From contig DATGFN010000052.1 in assembly GCA_035308965.1 (NCBI GenBank), positions 1 to 64,000 on the forward strand: DNA of 64,000 bases, in the 5' to 3' direction. The notes under the pieces were generated by a model. The model did not search any database, had not been told where the DNA came from, and saw nothing but the letters and a program-made list of their open reading frames with translations. A program made the position numbers and the translations under genes. This document shows positions 25,847-34,844 of this stretch, in pieces. Every line of letters begins with the position of its first letter. The stretch's first letter is position 1. Source of the DNA: DASYXZ01 sp035308965 (GTDB lineage: Bacteria > Acidobacteriota > Terriglobia > UBA7540).

Positions 25847-26719
25847 CTACATGAATGGCTGCTGAATGGCGGGGCGAAGTGCAAGGTTTTGGCTCAGATC
25901 GGCTTTCAAGATTTTGATGGCCTGCGCCGGGGTGTTAGCGTAGCTAATCAATTTCATGTCCGCGCGGGCGACGGTGCCGCTTTGAATCATCACCTCAAAA
26001 TTGATCACACGCTTCCAGTATTTTTCTCCGTAGAGGATGATGGAGGCGCGGTTCCGCATTTTATTGGTTTGCAGCAAGGTGAGGAATTCCCACATTTCGT
26101 CCATGGTGCCAAAGCCGCCGGGAAACACGATTAGCGCCTGGGCGGGCTGGGCGAACCAGAGCTTGCGCATGAAAAAGTATTTGAATTGCAGGCTCAGTTC
26201 CGGAGTGATGTAAGGGTTCGGCATTTGTTCCATGGGCAGAGTGATGTTCAAGCCCACAGATTTTCCTCCCGCTTCAGCCGCACCACGGTTTGCCGCCTCC
26301 ATGATGCCGGGACCGCCTCCCGAACACACCAATAGAAAATTCGGGCCGTGCTTGAGTGAGATGGACCACGCCGTTAACAGACGGGCCACTTCCCGCGCTT
26401 CTTCGTAGTAACGCGACATGTGGACGGCGCGCCGTGCGGCGCTGATCTCCGCCGGCGTCGGCCGGGACGTGCCGTTTCGGGACTTGCGTGTAAGGTCGCT
26501 CAGTTTCCGCACCGCGACGTCCCGGGGCAGAATGCGGGCCGACCCGAAGAAGACCACGGTGTTCTTCACGCCCTCTCGTCGCAGGCGGCCCTGCGGCTCG
26601 AGATACTCGGCGAGGATGCGCAACGACCGGGCATCATTGCTCTCCAGAAACTTAAAGTTGTGATAGGACAATTCCGGCGAATGATTGTGCAACCCGGATG
26701 TTTTTCTTTTGGGGGGCAT
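25847..26719 (-). CDS. LOG-family (TIGR00730-like) protein
   Basis: 290 aa. The Rossmann-like LOG fold is shown by V-C-S-G-G-G-P-G-I-M-E-A-A-N-R-G-A near residue 130 and the signature P-G-G-F-G-T-M-D-E-M-W-E near 200. Bacterial LOG proteins include cytokinin riboside 5'-monophosphate phosphoribohydrolases acting on nucleotide monophosphates. The N-terminal ~90 residues are a basic extension, longer than in the shortest family members. The ribosome site is weak. The region 25535-25846 upstream of the permease start holds no gene I can support. Confidence 0.88.
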   Translation of the reverse strand: MPPKRKTSGLHNHSPELSYHNFKFLESNDARSLRILAEYLEPQGRLRREGVKNTVVFFGSARILPRDVAVRKLSDLTRKSRNGTSRPTPAEISAARRAVHMSRYYEEAREVARLLTAWSISLKHGPNFLLVCSGGGPGIMEAANRGAAEAGGKSVGLNITLPMEQMPNPYITPELSLQFKYFFMRKLWFAQPAQALIVFPGGFGTMDEMWEFLTLLQTNKMRNRASIILYGEKYWKRVINFEVMIQSGTVARADMKLISYANTPAQAIKILKADLSQNLALRPAIQQPFM

Positions 26720-26880
26720 AGTTTCCGTTGGCTCAAAGGTCGATTAACTTGCGGATCCGCTCCCGACTGCGCGCGGACCTCATGGGATATTCAACACCGA
26801 TTAGATTTCTTCAAACCCCTGCCAACTGTCAACTGCTAATTTAGAAGATGGTTGAGTGACTTGCCTCTGTAGGGCAGGGG

Positions 26881-27127
26881 TAGTGGTGTCTTTTGCCCGA
26901 CACCGGTGCTCCCGCGCGCCGGTCATTCCCGACCCTTTCCTCTACACTCAGTTGGGCATATCGTTTGTCCATAGCAACACCTCTTATACAAGGTGTTGCA
27001 CTTGCAGCGTGAACTTAGCGAATCCAACCTCTTATATCATTAGAAATGCGCGGACGAAACACTGGATTCCCTCTTGCACGGGAATGACCGGTGCGTGAAA
27101 TGAATCCAATTCCAAATGACACCACTA
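26881..27127. mobile_element. MITE-like element, copy A
   Basis: 247 bp bounded by inverted termini TAGTGGTGTCTTTTG and the complement of CAAATGACACCACTA (one mismatch in 15). It has no coding capacity. Internal pieces resemble the ATTCCCG...CGGGAAT palindromes of copies B (31009-31182) and C (43378-43552). Both copies A and B carry CCAATTCCAAAT just inside the right terminus. No target-site duplication is evident. The rest of 26720-27215 holds no gene. Confidence 0.7.
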
Positions 27128-27215
27128 ACTGGCTGGGCGTAAACTTGCGCCTCTGCATTGCGATGAGGTAAGGTGAAATCCAGTTCATCTTGAGTTCAAG
27201 GAAGGGAGGCAAGGG

Positions 27216-28112
27216 TTGAGAAAATCACTACTCGATCGACGGTCATTTCTGGGGGCGGCCACGGGCTCACTAGCACTCAGCAGCTTGCCTCTTCAAGCGC
27301 GCGCAAACCTTGCCGGGGAGCGAGGGATACGCCTTTCCACCACCTGGTGGCTGGTAAGCAAGATGCCCGTGCCGGATGCCCTGGCTTTGCTGGCGCGACT
27401 GGGATACGACGGCTACGAAATGTTCGACTGGCGCGACGCGAAGGTGCTCGAAACCTTCGTGAGCCTGAAAGATAAGTATCCCCTCCGGTGCGAATGCCTG
27501 GTGGGCAATAAAGGTGTGACAGCGCCCGGATGCGGCCTGGTGAATCCGCGCGAGCGGGGCGAGTTTCTTCGCCAGATGAATATGGCCATCGAGGCTGCGA
27601 AAAAAATGGAATGCCCGCAACTGGTAACGCTCACCGGGAACGAGCTGGGCGGCATGCCGCGCTCCGAACAGATGACCAATGCCGTGGAAGCTTTGCGAGC
27701 CATCGCCCCCGGGCTTGAGAAAAATGGAATCACTGCGGTCGTCGAGATCCTGAATACCTACGTGGACCACGCCGGCTACTTCCTCTATCGGGTTCGCGAC
27801 GGGGCGGAAATGATCGACCGCGTGGGCAGTCCCAACGTCAAACTGCTTTTCGACATTTATCACGTTCAAATTATGGAAGGGAATTTGATCGAAAATATTC
27901 GCAATAATATTGACCGCATCGGGCACTTCCACATTGGCGACGTCCCTGGGCGCCACGAGCCGGGCACAGGCGAAATTAACTATCGCAACGTGTTCAAGGC
28001 CATCTACGAACTGGGCGACAGGTACAAAGGTTCGGCCGCCCTGGAGTATGGCCCCCTGGCGCCGGTGGAGGAAAACTTGGCCGCCATGCGCAAAATGTCG
28101 AATTTCGTCTGA
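27216..28112 (+). CDS. Tat-exported TIM-barrel sugar isomerase/epimerase-like protein
   Basis: 298 aa from a TTG with GGGAGG upstream. The N terminus (D-R-R-S-F-L-G-A-A-T-G-S-L-A-L) is a twin-arginine signal. The body is an AP-endonuclease-family-2 TIM barrel resembling hydroxypyruvate isomerase: G-Y-D-G-Y-E-M-F-D, C-P-Q-L-V-T-L-T-G-N, V-V-E-I-L-N-T, K-L-L-F-D-I-Y-H-V-Q, H-F-H-I-G-D-V-P-G-R-H-E-P-G-T-G-E-I, A-L-E-Y. The acidic and His metal ligands expected of the family are present (E, D, H, E). Substrate cannot be told from sequence. Confidence 0.87.
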   Translation: MRKSLLDRRSFLGAATGSLALSSLPLQARANLAGERGIRLSTTWWLVSKMPVPDALALLARLGYDGYEMFDWRDAKVLETFVSLKDKYPLRCECLVGNKGVTAPGCGLVNPRERGEFLRQMNMAIEAAKKMECPQLVTLTGNELGGMPRSEQMTNAVEALRAIAPGLEKNGITAVVEILNTYVDHAGYFLYRVRDGAEMIDRVGSPNVKLLFDIYHVQIMEGNLIENIRNNIDRIGHFHIGDVPGRHEPGTGEINYRNVFKAIYELGDRYKGSAALEYGPLAPVEENLAAMRKMSNFV

Positions 28113-28207
28113 CCGTCTTAAAAAGTTGCATCATAGAGTTGATGAGGACGGAGAGGCAGGATCCTTTTTTCTCAACCGAACAGAGACACTTCTGCAAGGA
28201 GCTCGGA

Positions 28208-29158
28208 GTGATCGGTAGAAGGTTTTGCATTCACCCGTGTCTCTTTGCAATTTCTTTATCACAAATTCCGGCACCTCCACATGCCGGGATCGCCTTACCT
28301 TTGACAGCAACATACTCGCCCCAGCAGTCCGGTCCTGTCTTGAAAGCCGTCGTCCCACCGACCATCATCGAAAAATCGCCGCAGGAGATCATTCAGGATT
28401 TCCCGCAGTTGGAAGGCTTCGAGCCGGCCGCGGACCAGAGTGAACTTCCCATGATCCTCAAGAAAGCCGGGGATAATGTGAACGTGTATTTTCATAACTT
28501 CGTCAACATCAGCGCGCAGGAAGAAGTGGTTCAGGAGCGGCTCCAGCCCGATGGAAAGGTGGACGAATCCCATAAGCAGAAATTTCGATACTTATTGGTC
28601 CGCTCGGCGCGGAAAATCGATTTTGACTTGAATGAATATCGAATGGATAAGAAGGGGCGGCCTGCCGAACAAAAGGTTCTTAGAGGAGGGACGCTGACCA
28701 AAGGTTTTGCCTCCATGCCCGCCCTTCTTTACCCTGATTTGCAAGCAGGGAGCCGATTCGCTCTCCTCGGCAGGCAGGATATCGAAGGCCGAAACTTCTT
28801 CGTCGTGGCCTTCGCCCAAGTGCCCACCCTGTCTGATTTTAAGGAAAAAATTGTGGACGATTTGGGAGCGCACACTCTTTTTCTCCAGGGGTTGGTATGG
28901 ATTGATTCCACCAATTTCCAAATCATCCGCATGTCGACTCAATTGCTGCCCGATCCATCTCCCAAGCCGCTCCTTCAACAAACCACGGTCATCACTTTCG
29001 AGCAGGTTCATTTCGAAGGAATTTCTACGCCGTATTGGCTTCCGCAAGAGGTTGTGGTGGTCACCGATCGGACGGACGGAAGGCTCCGCAACTTACATCG
29101 TTATTCGGATTACAAACTCTACGCTTCGCAGACAAAGATTATTTATCAGCCTGAGTAG
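28208..29158 (+). CDS. Secreted hypothetical protein
   Basis: 316 aa from the GTG at 28208, chosen because AAGGAG lies 6 nt upstream and the resulting N terminus is a signal peptide (I-G-R-R-F-C-I-H-P-C-L-F-A-I-S-L-S then A-P-P-H-A-G). An ATG at 28142 is in frame but has no ribosome site and gives a charged leader. The mature protein is a mixed beta-rich domain with no motif I recognise (N-V-Y-F-H-N-F-V-N-I-S-A-Q-E, Y-W-L-P-Q-E-V-V-V). Proteins of this style recur in acidobacterial genomes without assigned function. Confidence 0.75.
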   Translation: MIGRRFCIHPCLFAISLSQIPAPPHAGIALPLTATYSPQQSGPVLKAVVPPTIIEKSPQEIIQDFPQLEGFEPAADQSELPMILKKAGDNVNVYFHNFVNISAQEEVVQERLQPDGKVDESHKQKFRYLLVRSARKIDFDLNEYRMDKKGRPAEQKVLRGGTLTKGFASMPALLYPDLQAGSRFALLGRQDIEGRNFFVVAFAQVPTLSDFKEKIVDDLGAHTLFLQGLVWIDSTNFQIIRMSTQLLPDPSPKPLLQQTTVITFEQVHFEGISTPYWLPQEVVVVTDRTDGRLRNLHRYSDYKLYASQTKIIYQPE

Positions 29159-29217
29159 GGCGGCAGCGGGATGGCGTGGGAAATCAAATCGAGACAGAGG
29201 AGACAAAAAATTTCAAG

Positions 29218-29289
29218 TGAGCCGGCTGGGATTCGAACCCAGAACCCCTGCCTTAAAAGGGCAGTGCTCTACCATTGAGCTACCGGCCC
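29218..29289 (-). tRNA. tRNA-Lys (TTT)
   Basis: 72 nt without encoded CCA. The acceptor GGGCCGG pairs with CCGGCTC; the anticodon stem CTGCC/GGCAG encloses CTTTTAA (anticodon TTT); the T arm is CTGGGTTCGAATCCCAG. A degenerate second copy of its 5' part follows at 29302-29352. Confidence 0.96.
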
Positions 29290-29301
29290 ACAATGTTATG
29301 T

Positions 29302-29352
29302 ACGGCCTAAAAGGGGTCGCCGGGGCGACCTCTACCATTGAACTACCGGCCC
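29302..29352 (-). pseudogene. Degenerate 5' half of tRNA-Lys
   Basis: 29330-29352 repeats the first 23 nt of the adjacent tRNA-Lys with one or two changes (acceptor 5' strand plus D arm). A perfect palindrome GGTCGCC-GG-GGCGACC occupies 29315-29330, and 29302-29314 resembles the anticodon-loop region. The 3' half is absent. The palindrome insertion parallels the modules behind tRNA-Asn at 39213-39822. Confidence 0.75.
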
Positions 29353-29535
29353 GCAAATGAATCACCGGACCGTGGAGTCTTCTAAGATAACCTAGCCTGC
29401 GATTCTCGTAAACTGCAAAACGCTTGCTCCGGCCTATTGAGATTTCTCGGCGTGCGCTCGTGGTATATTCCCCTTACAACAAAATATAATCTCCCGCATT
29501 GGAAAGCTTTTGTACGTCATGGCTCGGAGGTCCTC

Positions 29536-30957
29536 ATGCGCAAACGAAAAATCGGGCTGCTCACCTTTTCCGACGGTCGAAAATTCGCCCACGAAATGTT
29601 GAGGGAGATGAACCTCGAATTTCAAAATAAGTTTCGCGCCCGCTTGGACGCCACGGGTGAATACGAAGTGGTGGCAGGCCAGGAAATCGTCTGGCACCCG
29701 GAAGTGGCCAAGCGCGAAGGGCGGCGGCTGCTGGAGGCGGGTGTGGAGGCCACCGTCCTGAATTACGCCGTCTGGTGTTTTCCCCACCTTACGATGATCG
29801 CCACCGAGTTCGCTCCCGGTCCCTACCTGATGTTTTCCAATATCAATCCGAGTTATCCGGGAATGGTCGGCATGCTCGCGGCGGCGGGTGGAATGGACCA
29901 GGTGGGCCGGCCGCACGGACGCGCCCAGGGTGATATTGCCGATGACCGCGTTCTCGCGCGAGTGCAGAAATTTCTCCGCGCCGCCGTGGCCGTCAGCCGT
30001 CTGAAGGGCGAGACATTCGGACTTTACGGCGGCCGGCCGATGGGAATGTACACCGCCGTGGCCAACGCCGACCAGTGGAAGCGCGATTTTGGCATCGACG
30101 TGGAGCACATTGATCAATACGAAATCATCCGGCGCTCCGGTCTGGTGGAAAAAGACAAAGTGGAAAATGCTTTCGCGTGGCTCGAAAAAATGGTGGGCCA
30201 GAATATCCACTATGACGGCAACAAGTTGACGCCGGAACTTTTGAAACTGCAAATACGGAGTTATTACGCCTGCCAGGAGATCAACCGCGAGAAGGCCATC
30301 GACTTTTTTGGGATCAAGGCTCAGCCCGAAATGACGGACAACTTCACCACCGAAGATATTATCGATGCGTTTTCAAACGACCCCTACGACTGGGACGGCC
30401 CCAAAGATCCTGTGGTGTGCGCCACCGAAGCCGATATGGATGGCGCCCTTACCATGGAACTCTTCAAGCATGTCACCGGGGAACCGGTGCTTTTCGCCGA
30501 CGTGCGGCACTATGACGCGGAAGACAATTTCTTTGACCTCTGCAATTCCGGCGCCCACGCCACGTTCTTCGCAGGACGATCGCGAAAGCCGGAAGAGAAT
30601 CTGAGCCGCGTCCATTTCTGGCCGGAGATTTTTTATTTTCCCGCCGGAGGTGCTTCGGTAATGCACTTTGCCCAGCCTGGCGAAGTGACGCTGGCCAGAC
30701 TCACGCGCCGCAACGGAAAATATTGGATGGCGATTGTTCCGGCGGAGTTTGTCCAGTTTGACGAGAAGAAAAACTGGGCCAAGGCCGAGGCCACCACCAA
30801 AGAATGGCCTCATGCTTTTGCCCGCTTCAAAGTTAGCGCCGATGAGTTCCTGGGCTCGTACGATTCCAACCACGTTCACGGATGCTATGGAGACTGGGTG
30901 GATGAATTGGTGCAGGTATCCAAAACTCTGAATATTGATTACCACATCTATGCTTGA
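29536..30957 (+). CDS. L-fucose/L-arabinose isomerase-family protein
   Basis: 473 aa from the ATG at 29536 with GGAGG 5 nt upstream; the open frame starts 99 nt earlier but without a ribosome site. The protein has the ketol isomerase layout: I-G-L-L-T-F-S-D-G-R at the N terminus, F-G-L-Y-G-G-R-P-M-G-M-Y in the middle and a C-terminal metal-site region (A-T-E-A-D-M-D-G-A-L-T-M, D-V-R-H-Y, H-V-H-G-C-Y-G). It would interconvert an aldose and ketose in the cytosol; the exact sugar is not evident. It is isolated from other sugar genes. Confidence 0.85.
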   Translation: MRKRKIGLLTFSDGRKFAHEMLREMNLEFQNKFRARLDATGEYEVVAGQEIVWHPEVAKREGRRLLEAGVEATVLNYAVWCFPHLTMIATEFAPGPYLMFSNINPSYPGMVGMLAAAGGMDQVGRPHGRAQGDIADDRVLARVQKFLRAAVAVSRLKGETFGLYGGRPMGMYTAVANADQWKRDFGIDVEHIDQYEIIRRSGLVEKDKVENAFAWLEKMVGQNIHYDGNKLTPELLKLQIRSYYACQEINREKAIDFFGIKAQPEMTDNFTTEDIIDAFSNDPYDWDGPKDPVVCATEADMDGALTMELFKHVTGEPVLFADVRHYDAEDNFFDLCNSGAHATFFAGRSRKPEENLSRVHFWPEIFYFPAGGASVMHFAQPGEVTLARLTRRNGKYWMAIVPAEFVQFDEKKNWAKAEATTKEWPHAFARFKVSADEFLGSYDSNHVHGCYGDWVDELVQVSKTLNIDYHIYA

Positions 30958-31008
30958 TTCCCGTCAATTCAAGCGATCATCGGCAAATTGACTTGCCGCC
31001 CTGCACTG

Positions 31009-31182
31009 TAGTGGTGTCCTTTGCCAGTCGCAGGTGTTCCCCCGCGCAGTCATTCCCGCGAAAGCGGGAATCCATTCTGTAAGCAATTTGAAATGCCACA
31101 GGGAAGAACTGGATTCCCGTTTCGCGGGAAGGACCCGCCGGGGCGGGCCTCGAAGGAGATCCAATTCCAAATAACACCACAA
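31009..31182. mobile_element. MITE-like element, copy B
   Basis: 174 bp bounded by TAGTGGTGTCCTTTG and the complement of CAAATAACACCACAA. Inside are a near-perfect ATTCCCGC-GAAA-GCGGGAAT hairpin (about 31053-31072) and a second GATTCCCG/CGCGGGAA unit. The left flank shares GACTTGCC with copy A. No coding capacity; the rest of 30958-31283 shows no gene. Confidence 0.7.
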
Positions 31183-31283
31183 CCCGCGGCACCATTTCAT
31201 TGACAACATTTTGCCTCAAAGCATACTATCGTTTTCTCGGCCAATGGACGTGGTCCTGACTGGAATTCATTGAAGAGGCTTGC

Positions 31284-32471
31284 ATGAAACTGGCGTATCT
31301 CGATTGCTCATCCGGAATCAGCGGGGACATGTTCATGGCCGCCATGCTGGACGCGGGTCTGGAGCCCAAGCGGCTGCTGGAAGAGCTGAAGAAACTTTCC
31401 CTCGGATTTTACGAATTCAAGCGCACCCGCGTAATGCGCGGCGGATTGGCGGGGACTTACATTGAGATTCGCGACCCGGGAAAACACCCGGCTCGACACC
31501 TGGCTGAAATCGAAAAACTGATCAACGAAAGCACGCTGGCCGATTCGGCCAAAGCCAAAGCGATAAAAGTTTTTGGCCGGCTCGCCGAGGCCGAAGGCAA
31601 GCTCCACAATATGCCGCCGGGTGAAGTCCATTTCCATGAAGTGGGAGCTCTCGACGCCATCATCGATATTGTGAGCGCCTGCGTGGGCCTTGAATTGATG
31701 GAGATTTCCGAACTGGTGTGCTCCTCATTGAACGTGGGCGGCGGAGTGATTGAGGCGGCGCACGGCACGCTTCCCGTGCCCGCGCCGGCCACGGCGGAAT
31801 TGTTGAAAGGTCTTCCCGTCTATTCTTCCGGCAATGATGGTGAACTGGTGACGCCCACGGGCGCGGCCATCGTTTCCACCCTGGCGGCAAGCTTTGGCCC
31901 CATGCCGGCGATGAAGGTGGACCGGATCGGTTATGGGGCGGGGAAAATGAATCTCCCCAGACGCCCGAATTTGGCGAGGCTCTTTGTGGGGCAGCGAGAG
32001 GAAGTCTTTAAAGCCGAGGCCGGCTCTACGGGCGACGAACTGGTTTCCATGATCCAGGCCAACCTGGATGATATGAGTCCACAGCTTTACGGATATTTTG
32101 TGGAGCAGGCGCTGGCCGCCGGTGCCCTGGACGTTACGTGCAGCCCGGTGCAAATGAAGAAAAACCGCCCCGGACTTGAAGTGAGCGTCATGTGCGAGAC
32201 TTCGAAAACCGATGCCCTGGTGCAGCTACTGTTTGAACAGACCACCACCATCGGCCTGCGAATTTACGAAGCGCGTCGCAAAGTTCTGGACCGGGAAATT
32301 GTAGAGGTCGAGACGACTTACGGGAAGGTCCGAGTGAAGGTGGCCAAGCGAGAAGGGAAAGTGATAAACGTCGCCCCTGAATATGAGGACTGCCAGAAGC
32401 TTGCCCATGAGAAGTCGGTTCCATTGAAAGACGTCATCTTGGCCGCGCAAGTCGCATATTCTAAATTATGA
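31284..32471 (+). CDS. larC: LarC-like nickel-pincer cofactor biosynthesis protein
   Basis: 395 aa with GAGG 5 nt before the ATG. The family start M-K-L-A-Y-L-D-C-S-S-G-I-S-G-D-M-F-M-A-A and internal H-F-H-E-V-G-A-L-D-A-I-I-D-I, L-P-V-P-A-P-A-T, E-L-V-T-P-T-G-A-A-I and A-N-L-D-D-M-S-P-Q are typical of the LarC (DUF111) family. LarC inserts nickel into the pincer cofactor of lactate racemase-like enzymes, using CTP. The length is normal and not split. No larB or larE is in the window. Confidence 0.92.
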   Translation: MKLAYLDCSSGISGDMFMAAMLDAGLEPKRLLEELKKLSLGFYEFKRTRVMRGGLAGTYIEIRDPGKHPARHLAEIEKLINESTLADSAKAKAIKVFGRLAEAEGKLHNMPPGEVHFHEVGALDAIIDIVSACVGLELMEISELVCSSLNVGGGVIEAAHGTLPVPAPATAELLKGLPVYSSGNDGELVTPTGAAIVSTLAASFGPMPAMKVDRIGYGAGKMNLPRRPNLARLFVGQREEVFKAEAGSTGDELVSMIQANLDDMSPQLYGYFVEQALAAGALDVTCSPVQMKKNRPGLEVSVMCETSKTDALVQLLFEQTTTIGLRIYEARRKVLDREIVEVETTYGKVRVKVAKREGKVINVAPEYEDCQKLAHEKSVPLKDVILAAQVAYSKL

Positions 32472-32576
32472 GTGCTGAATTATGCATACTGAGTGTCGAG
32501 AAAAACGCGAGCTGCAGGAACGAGAACCCGTTCCCTTGAATTCATAATTCATCATTCATAATTCATACTTCTTCCT

Positions 32577-34763
32577 ATGGCCGACAAGACGTTTTACTTA
32601 ACCACTCCCATTTATTATCCCAACGCCCGGCCCCACGTAGGCTCGGCTTACACCACCATCGTGTGCGACGTGATCGCGCGCTACAAGCGCATGTGCGGGT
32701 ACGATGTGGCTTTCCTTACGGGCACGGACGAGCACGGAGAGAAACTGCAGCGTGCGGCGGAAGCGGCGGGCATGTCTCCCGCCGATTTTGTCGCCTCCAA
32801 GCGAGAGCTATTCCGGACGCTTTGGCGCTTTCTAAATATCAGCGACTACAGGTTCGTTCATACGTCTCAAAATCCTGACCACATTAAATCTGTTCAGTGG
32901 ATATTTGAGCAGGCAGGCAAGAACGGCTACATCGATAAGAGGAGGTACGAAGGCCGATACTGTATTTCGGACGAACGCTACGTTTCCGACAACACGGACC
33001 CGGTGAATTGCGACATTTGCGGCCGTCCAGCGGAGCTGATCAGCGAAGACAACTATTTCTTTAAGCTTTCGGCCTTTGAAAAACAATTGGTTGACCTGTA
33101 CGAAAAGCATCCTGAGTTCGTGAAGCCAGATTACCGGATGAACGAGGTCAAGAGTTTCGTGAAGAGCGGCCTGCGTGATATTTCCATCAGCCGCAAGCGC
33201 TTGAAATGGGGCATTCCCTGGCCGGGCGATCCCAATCAAGTTTTCTACGTTTGGTGCGACGCGCTTACCAGCTACATGACTGGAATCGGTTTTGGGAGCG
33301 ACGACCCGGCGCGCAAAACGGAGTTCCAGAAATATTGGCGGAATAAGCCGGATGAAGCGGAGATCGTCCACATGATCGGCAAGGATATCTTGCGCTTCCA
33401 CGCCGTCTATTGGCCGGCGTTCATTATGGCCGCTTATCCCGATCAGCCGGAAATGCTGCCCACCACGGTCTTCGCCCACGGCTGGATTTATTACGAAGAA
33501 GATAAAATGTCGAAATCGAAAGGCAACGTGGTCTATCCCGAGCCCATCGTCCAAGCGCTCGATTCCTTCGGCGCGCCGGGTAATGACGCGCTGCGATATT
33601 ACCTACTACGCGAGACTACATTTGGGCAGGACACCAGCTTTTCCTACGACGCACTGATCCAGCGGTACAACTCCGATTTGGCCAACGGACTTGGCAACCT
33701 TGCGAGTCGAACGGTGGCGATGCTGCATCAATTTTGTGGCGGAAAGCTGCCGGCCCCGATTGACCCGTCGCAATATCTGAGCCCGCGCCAAATGATTACC
33801 AGAGTTCGCGAAGACTTTGATCAATTCGATTTTTCGTCGGGGCTGGATGACGTGTGGGGACAGATCTCTGAGGCTAACAAGCTGATCGTGCAGAATAAAC
33901 CGTGGGAGCTCGCGAATTCAAGTTCTCCGGCTGATCGGGAGAAGCTTTTAGCAACGCTCTCCTCAGTCGCCCAGGTGCTTCGTGTCGTAAGCGTTTTGCT
34001 TTACCCGGTGCTTCCGGAAAGCGCCAAAAGGCTTTGGAACCAACTCGGCGGGCATCTTCGGGGGCTTGAGCAGATGCACGCAGACCTTGAGAGGCAGAAT
34101 ATTAACGGCGCTCTTTTGGATGTATTGCTGGCACAGGACATGAAGGTTGGAAACCCCGAGCCCATCTTTCCCCGGCTCGACAAAGAAAAAACGCTGGCCA
34201 GGCTGCACGAGCTTGCCGACGCTGATTTCGATCGCGACAAACCAAAAGTAGGGGCGCTTCACGAAGTGCCCCTGCAAGCAAACCTCACCCATGCCGATCA
34301 AGCAAGCGGCGCACCCAAGGAGGCATCAAAGTCCGTGAGTACTGATCCGACCAAACCCATCGAACCTCAAACCTCGAGCCCCGAATCCCGACCAGTCCCG
34401 ACTCCCGACTCCCAACTCCCTACTCCCGGTCCCTCAAAAATCTCCATCGAAGATTTTGCCAAAGTCGAGATGCGCGTAGGCGAAGTGCTATCGGCGGAGC
34501 CCATTCCCGGCGCCACGAAACTCTTGAAGCTGCAAGTGGACATCGGCACAGAAGTCCGTCAAGTTTGCGCCGGCATCGCTGAATATTACCCGCCAGAGCA
34601 GTTGGTGGGGATGAAGGTCATCCTGGTCACCAACCTTCAGCCGCGCAAACTACGCGGCGTGGAATCGAATGGAATGATTCTTGCGGCCTCGGTGGGGGAC
34701 AAAGGCAAACCCATTCTCGCGACTTTTAAAGAGGATGTTCCCAAGGGGGCGAAGTTGAAATAA
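32577..34763 (+). CDS. metG: Methionyl-tRNA synthetase with C-terminal tRNA-binding domain
   Basis: 728 aa. The N-terminal catalytic core has P-I-Y-Y-P-N-A-R-P-H-V-G-S (HIGH-like), a cysteine knuckle region ending C-D-I-C-G, W-C-D-A-L-T-S-Y and K-M-S-K-S-K-G-N. An anticodon-binding helical domain follows, then a low-complexity Pro/Ser/Thr linker (about 580-620), then a Trbp111-like OB domain (E-D-F-A-K-V-E-M-R-V-G through M-I-L-A-A-S). The DNA of the linker is made of reiterated CCCGACTCC-type words. Cytosolic; charges tRNA-Met. Confidence 0.95.
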   Translation: MADKTFYLTTPIYYPNARPHVGSAYTTIVCDVIARYKRMCGYDVAFLTGTDEHGEKLQRAAEAAGMSPADFVASKRELFRTLWRFLNISDYRFVHTSQNPDHIKSVQWIFEQAGKNGYIDKRRYEGRYCISDERYVSDNTDPVNCDICGRPAELISEDNYFFKLSAFEKQLVDLYEKHPEFVKPDYRMNEVKSFVKSGLRDISISRKRLKWGIPWPGDPNQVFYVWCDALTSYMTGIGFGSDDPARKTEFQKYWRNKPDEAEIVHMIGKDILRFHAVYWPAFIMAAYPDQPEMLPTTVFAHGWIYYEEDKMSKSKGNVVYPEPIVQALDSFGAPGNDALRYYLLRETTFGQDTSFSYDALIQRYNSDLANGLGNLASRTVAMLHQFCGGKLPAPIDPSQYLSPRQMITRVREDFDQFDFSSGLDDVWGQISEANKLIVQNKPWELANSSSPADREKLLATLSSVAQVLRVVSVLLYPVLPESAKRLWNQLGGHLRGLEQMHADLERQNINGALLDVLLAQDMKVGNPEPIFPRLDKEKTLARLHELADADFDRDKPKVGALHEVPLQANLTHADQASGAPKEASKSVSTDPTKPIEPQTSSPESRPVPTPDSQLPTPGPSKISIEDFAKVEMRVGEVLSAEPIPGATKLLKLQVDIGTEVRQVCAGIAEYYPPEQLVGMKVILVTNLQPRKLRGVESNGMILAASVGDKGKPILATFKEDVPKGAKLK

Positions 34764-34844
34764 TTGAGTCATTGAAACATTGATTCATTGCATCATTGAA
34801 TTACGCGATGGATGGATCGCCACACGCCATCGAGAAAATTGAAA

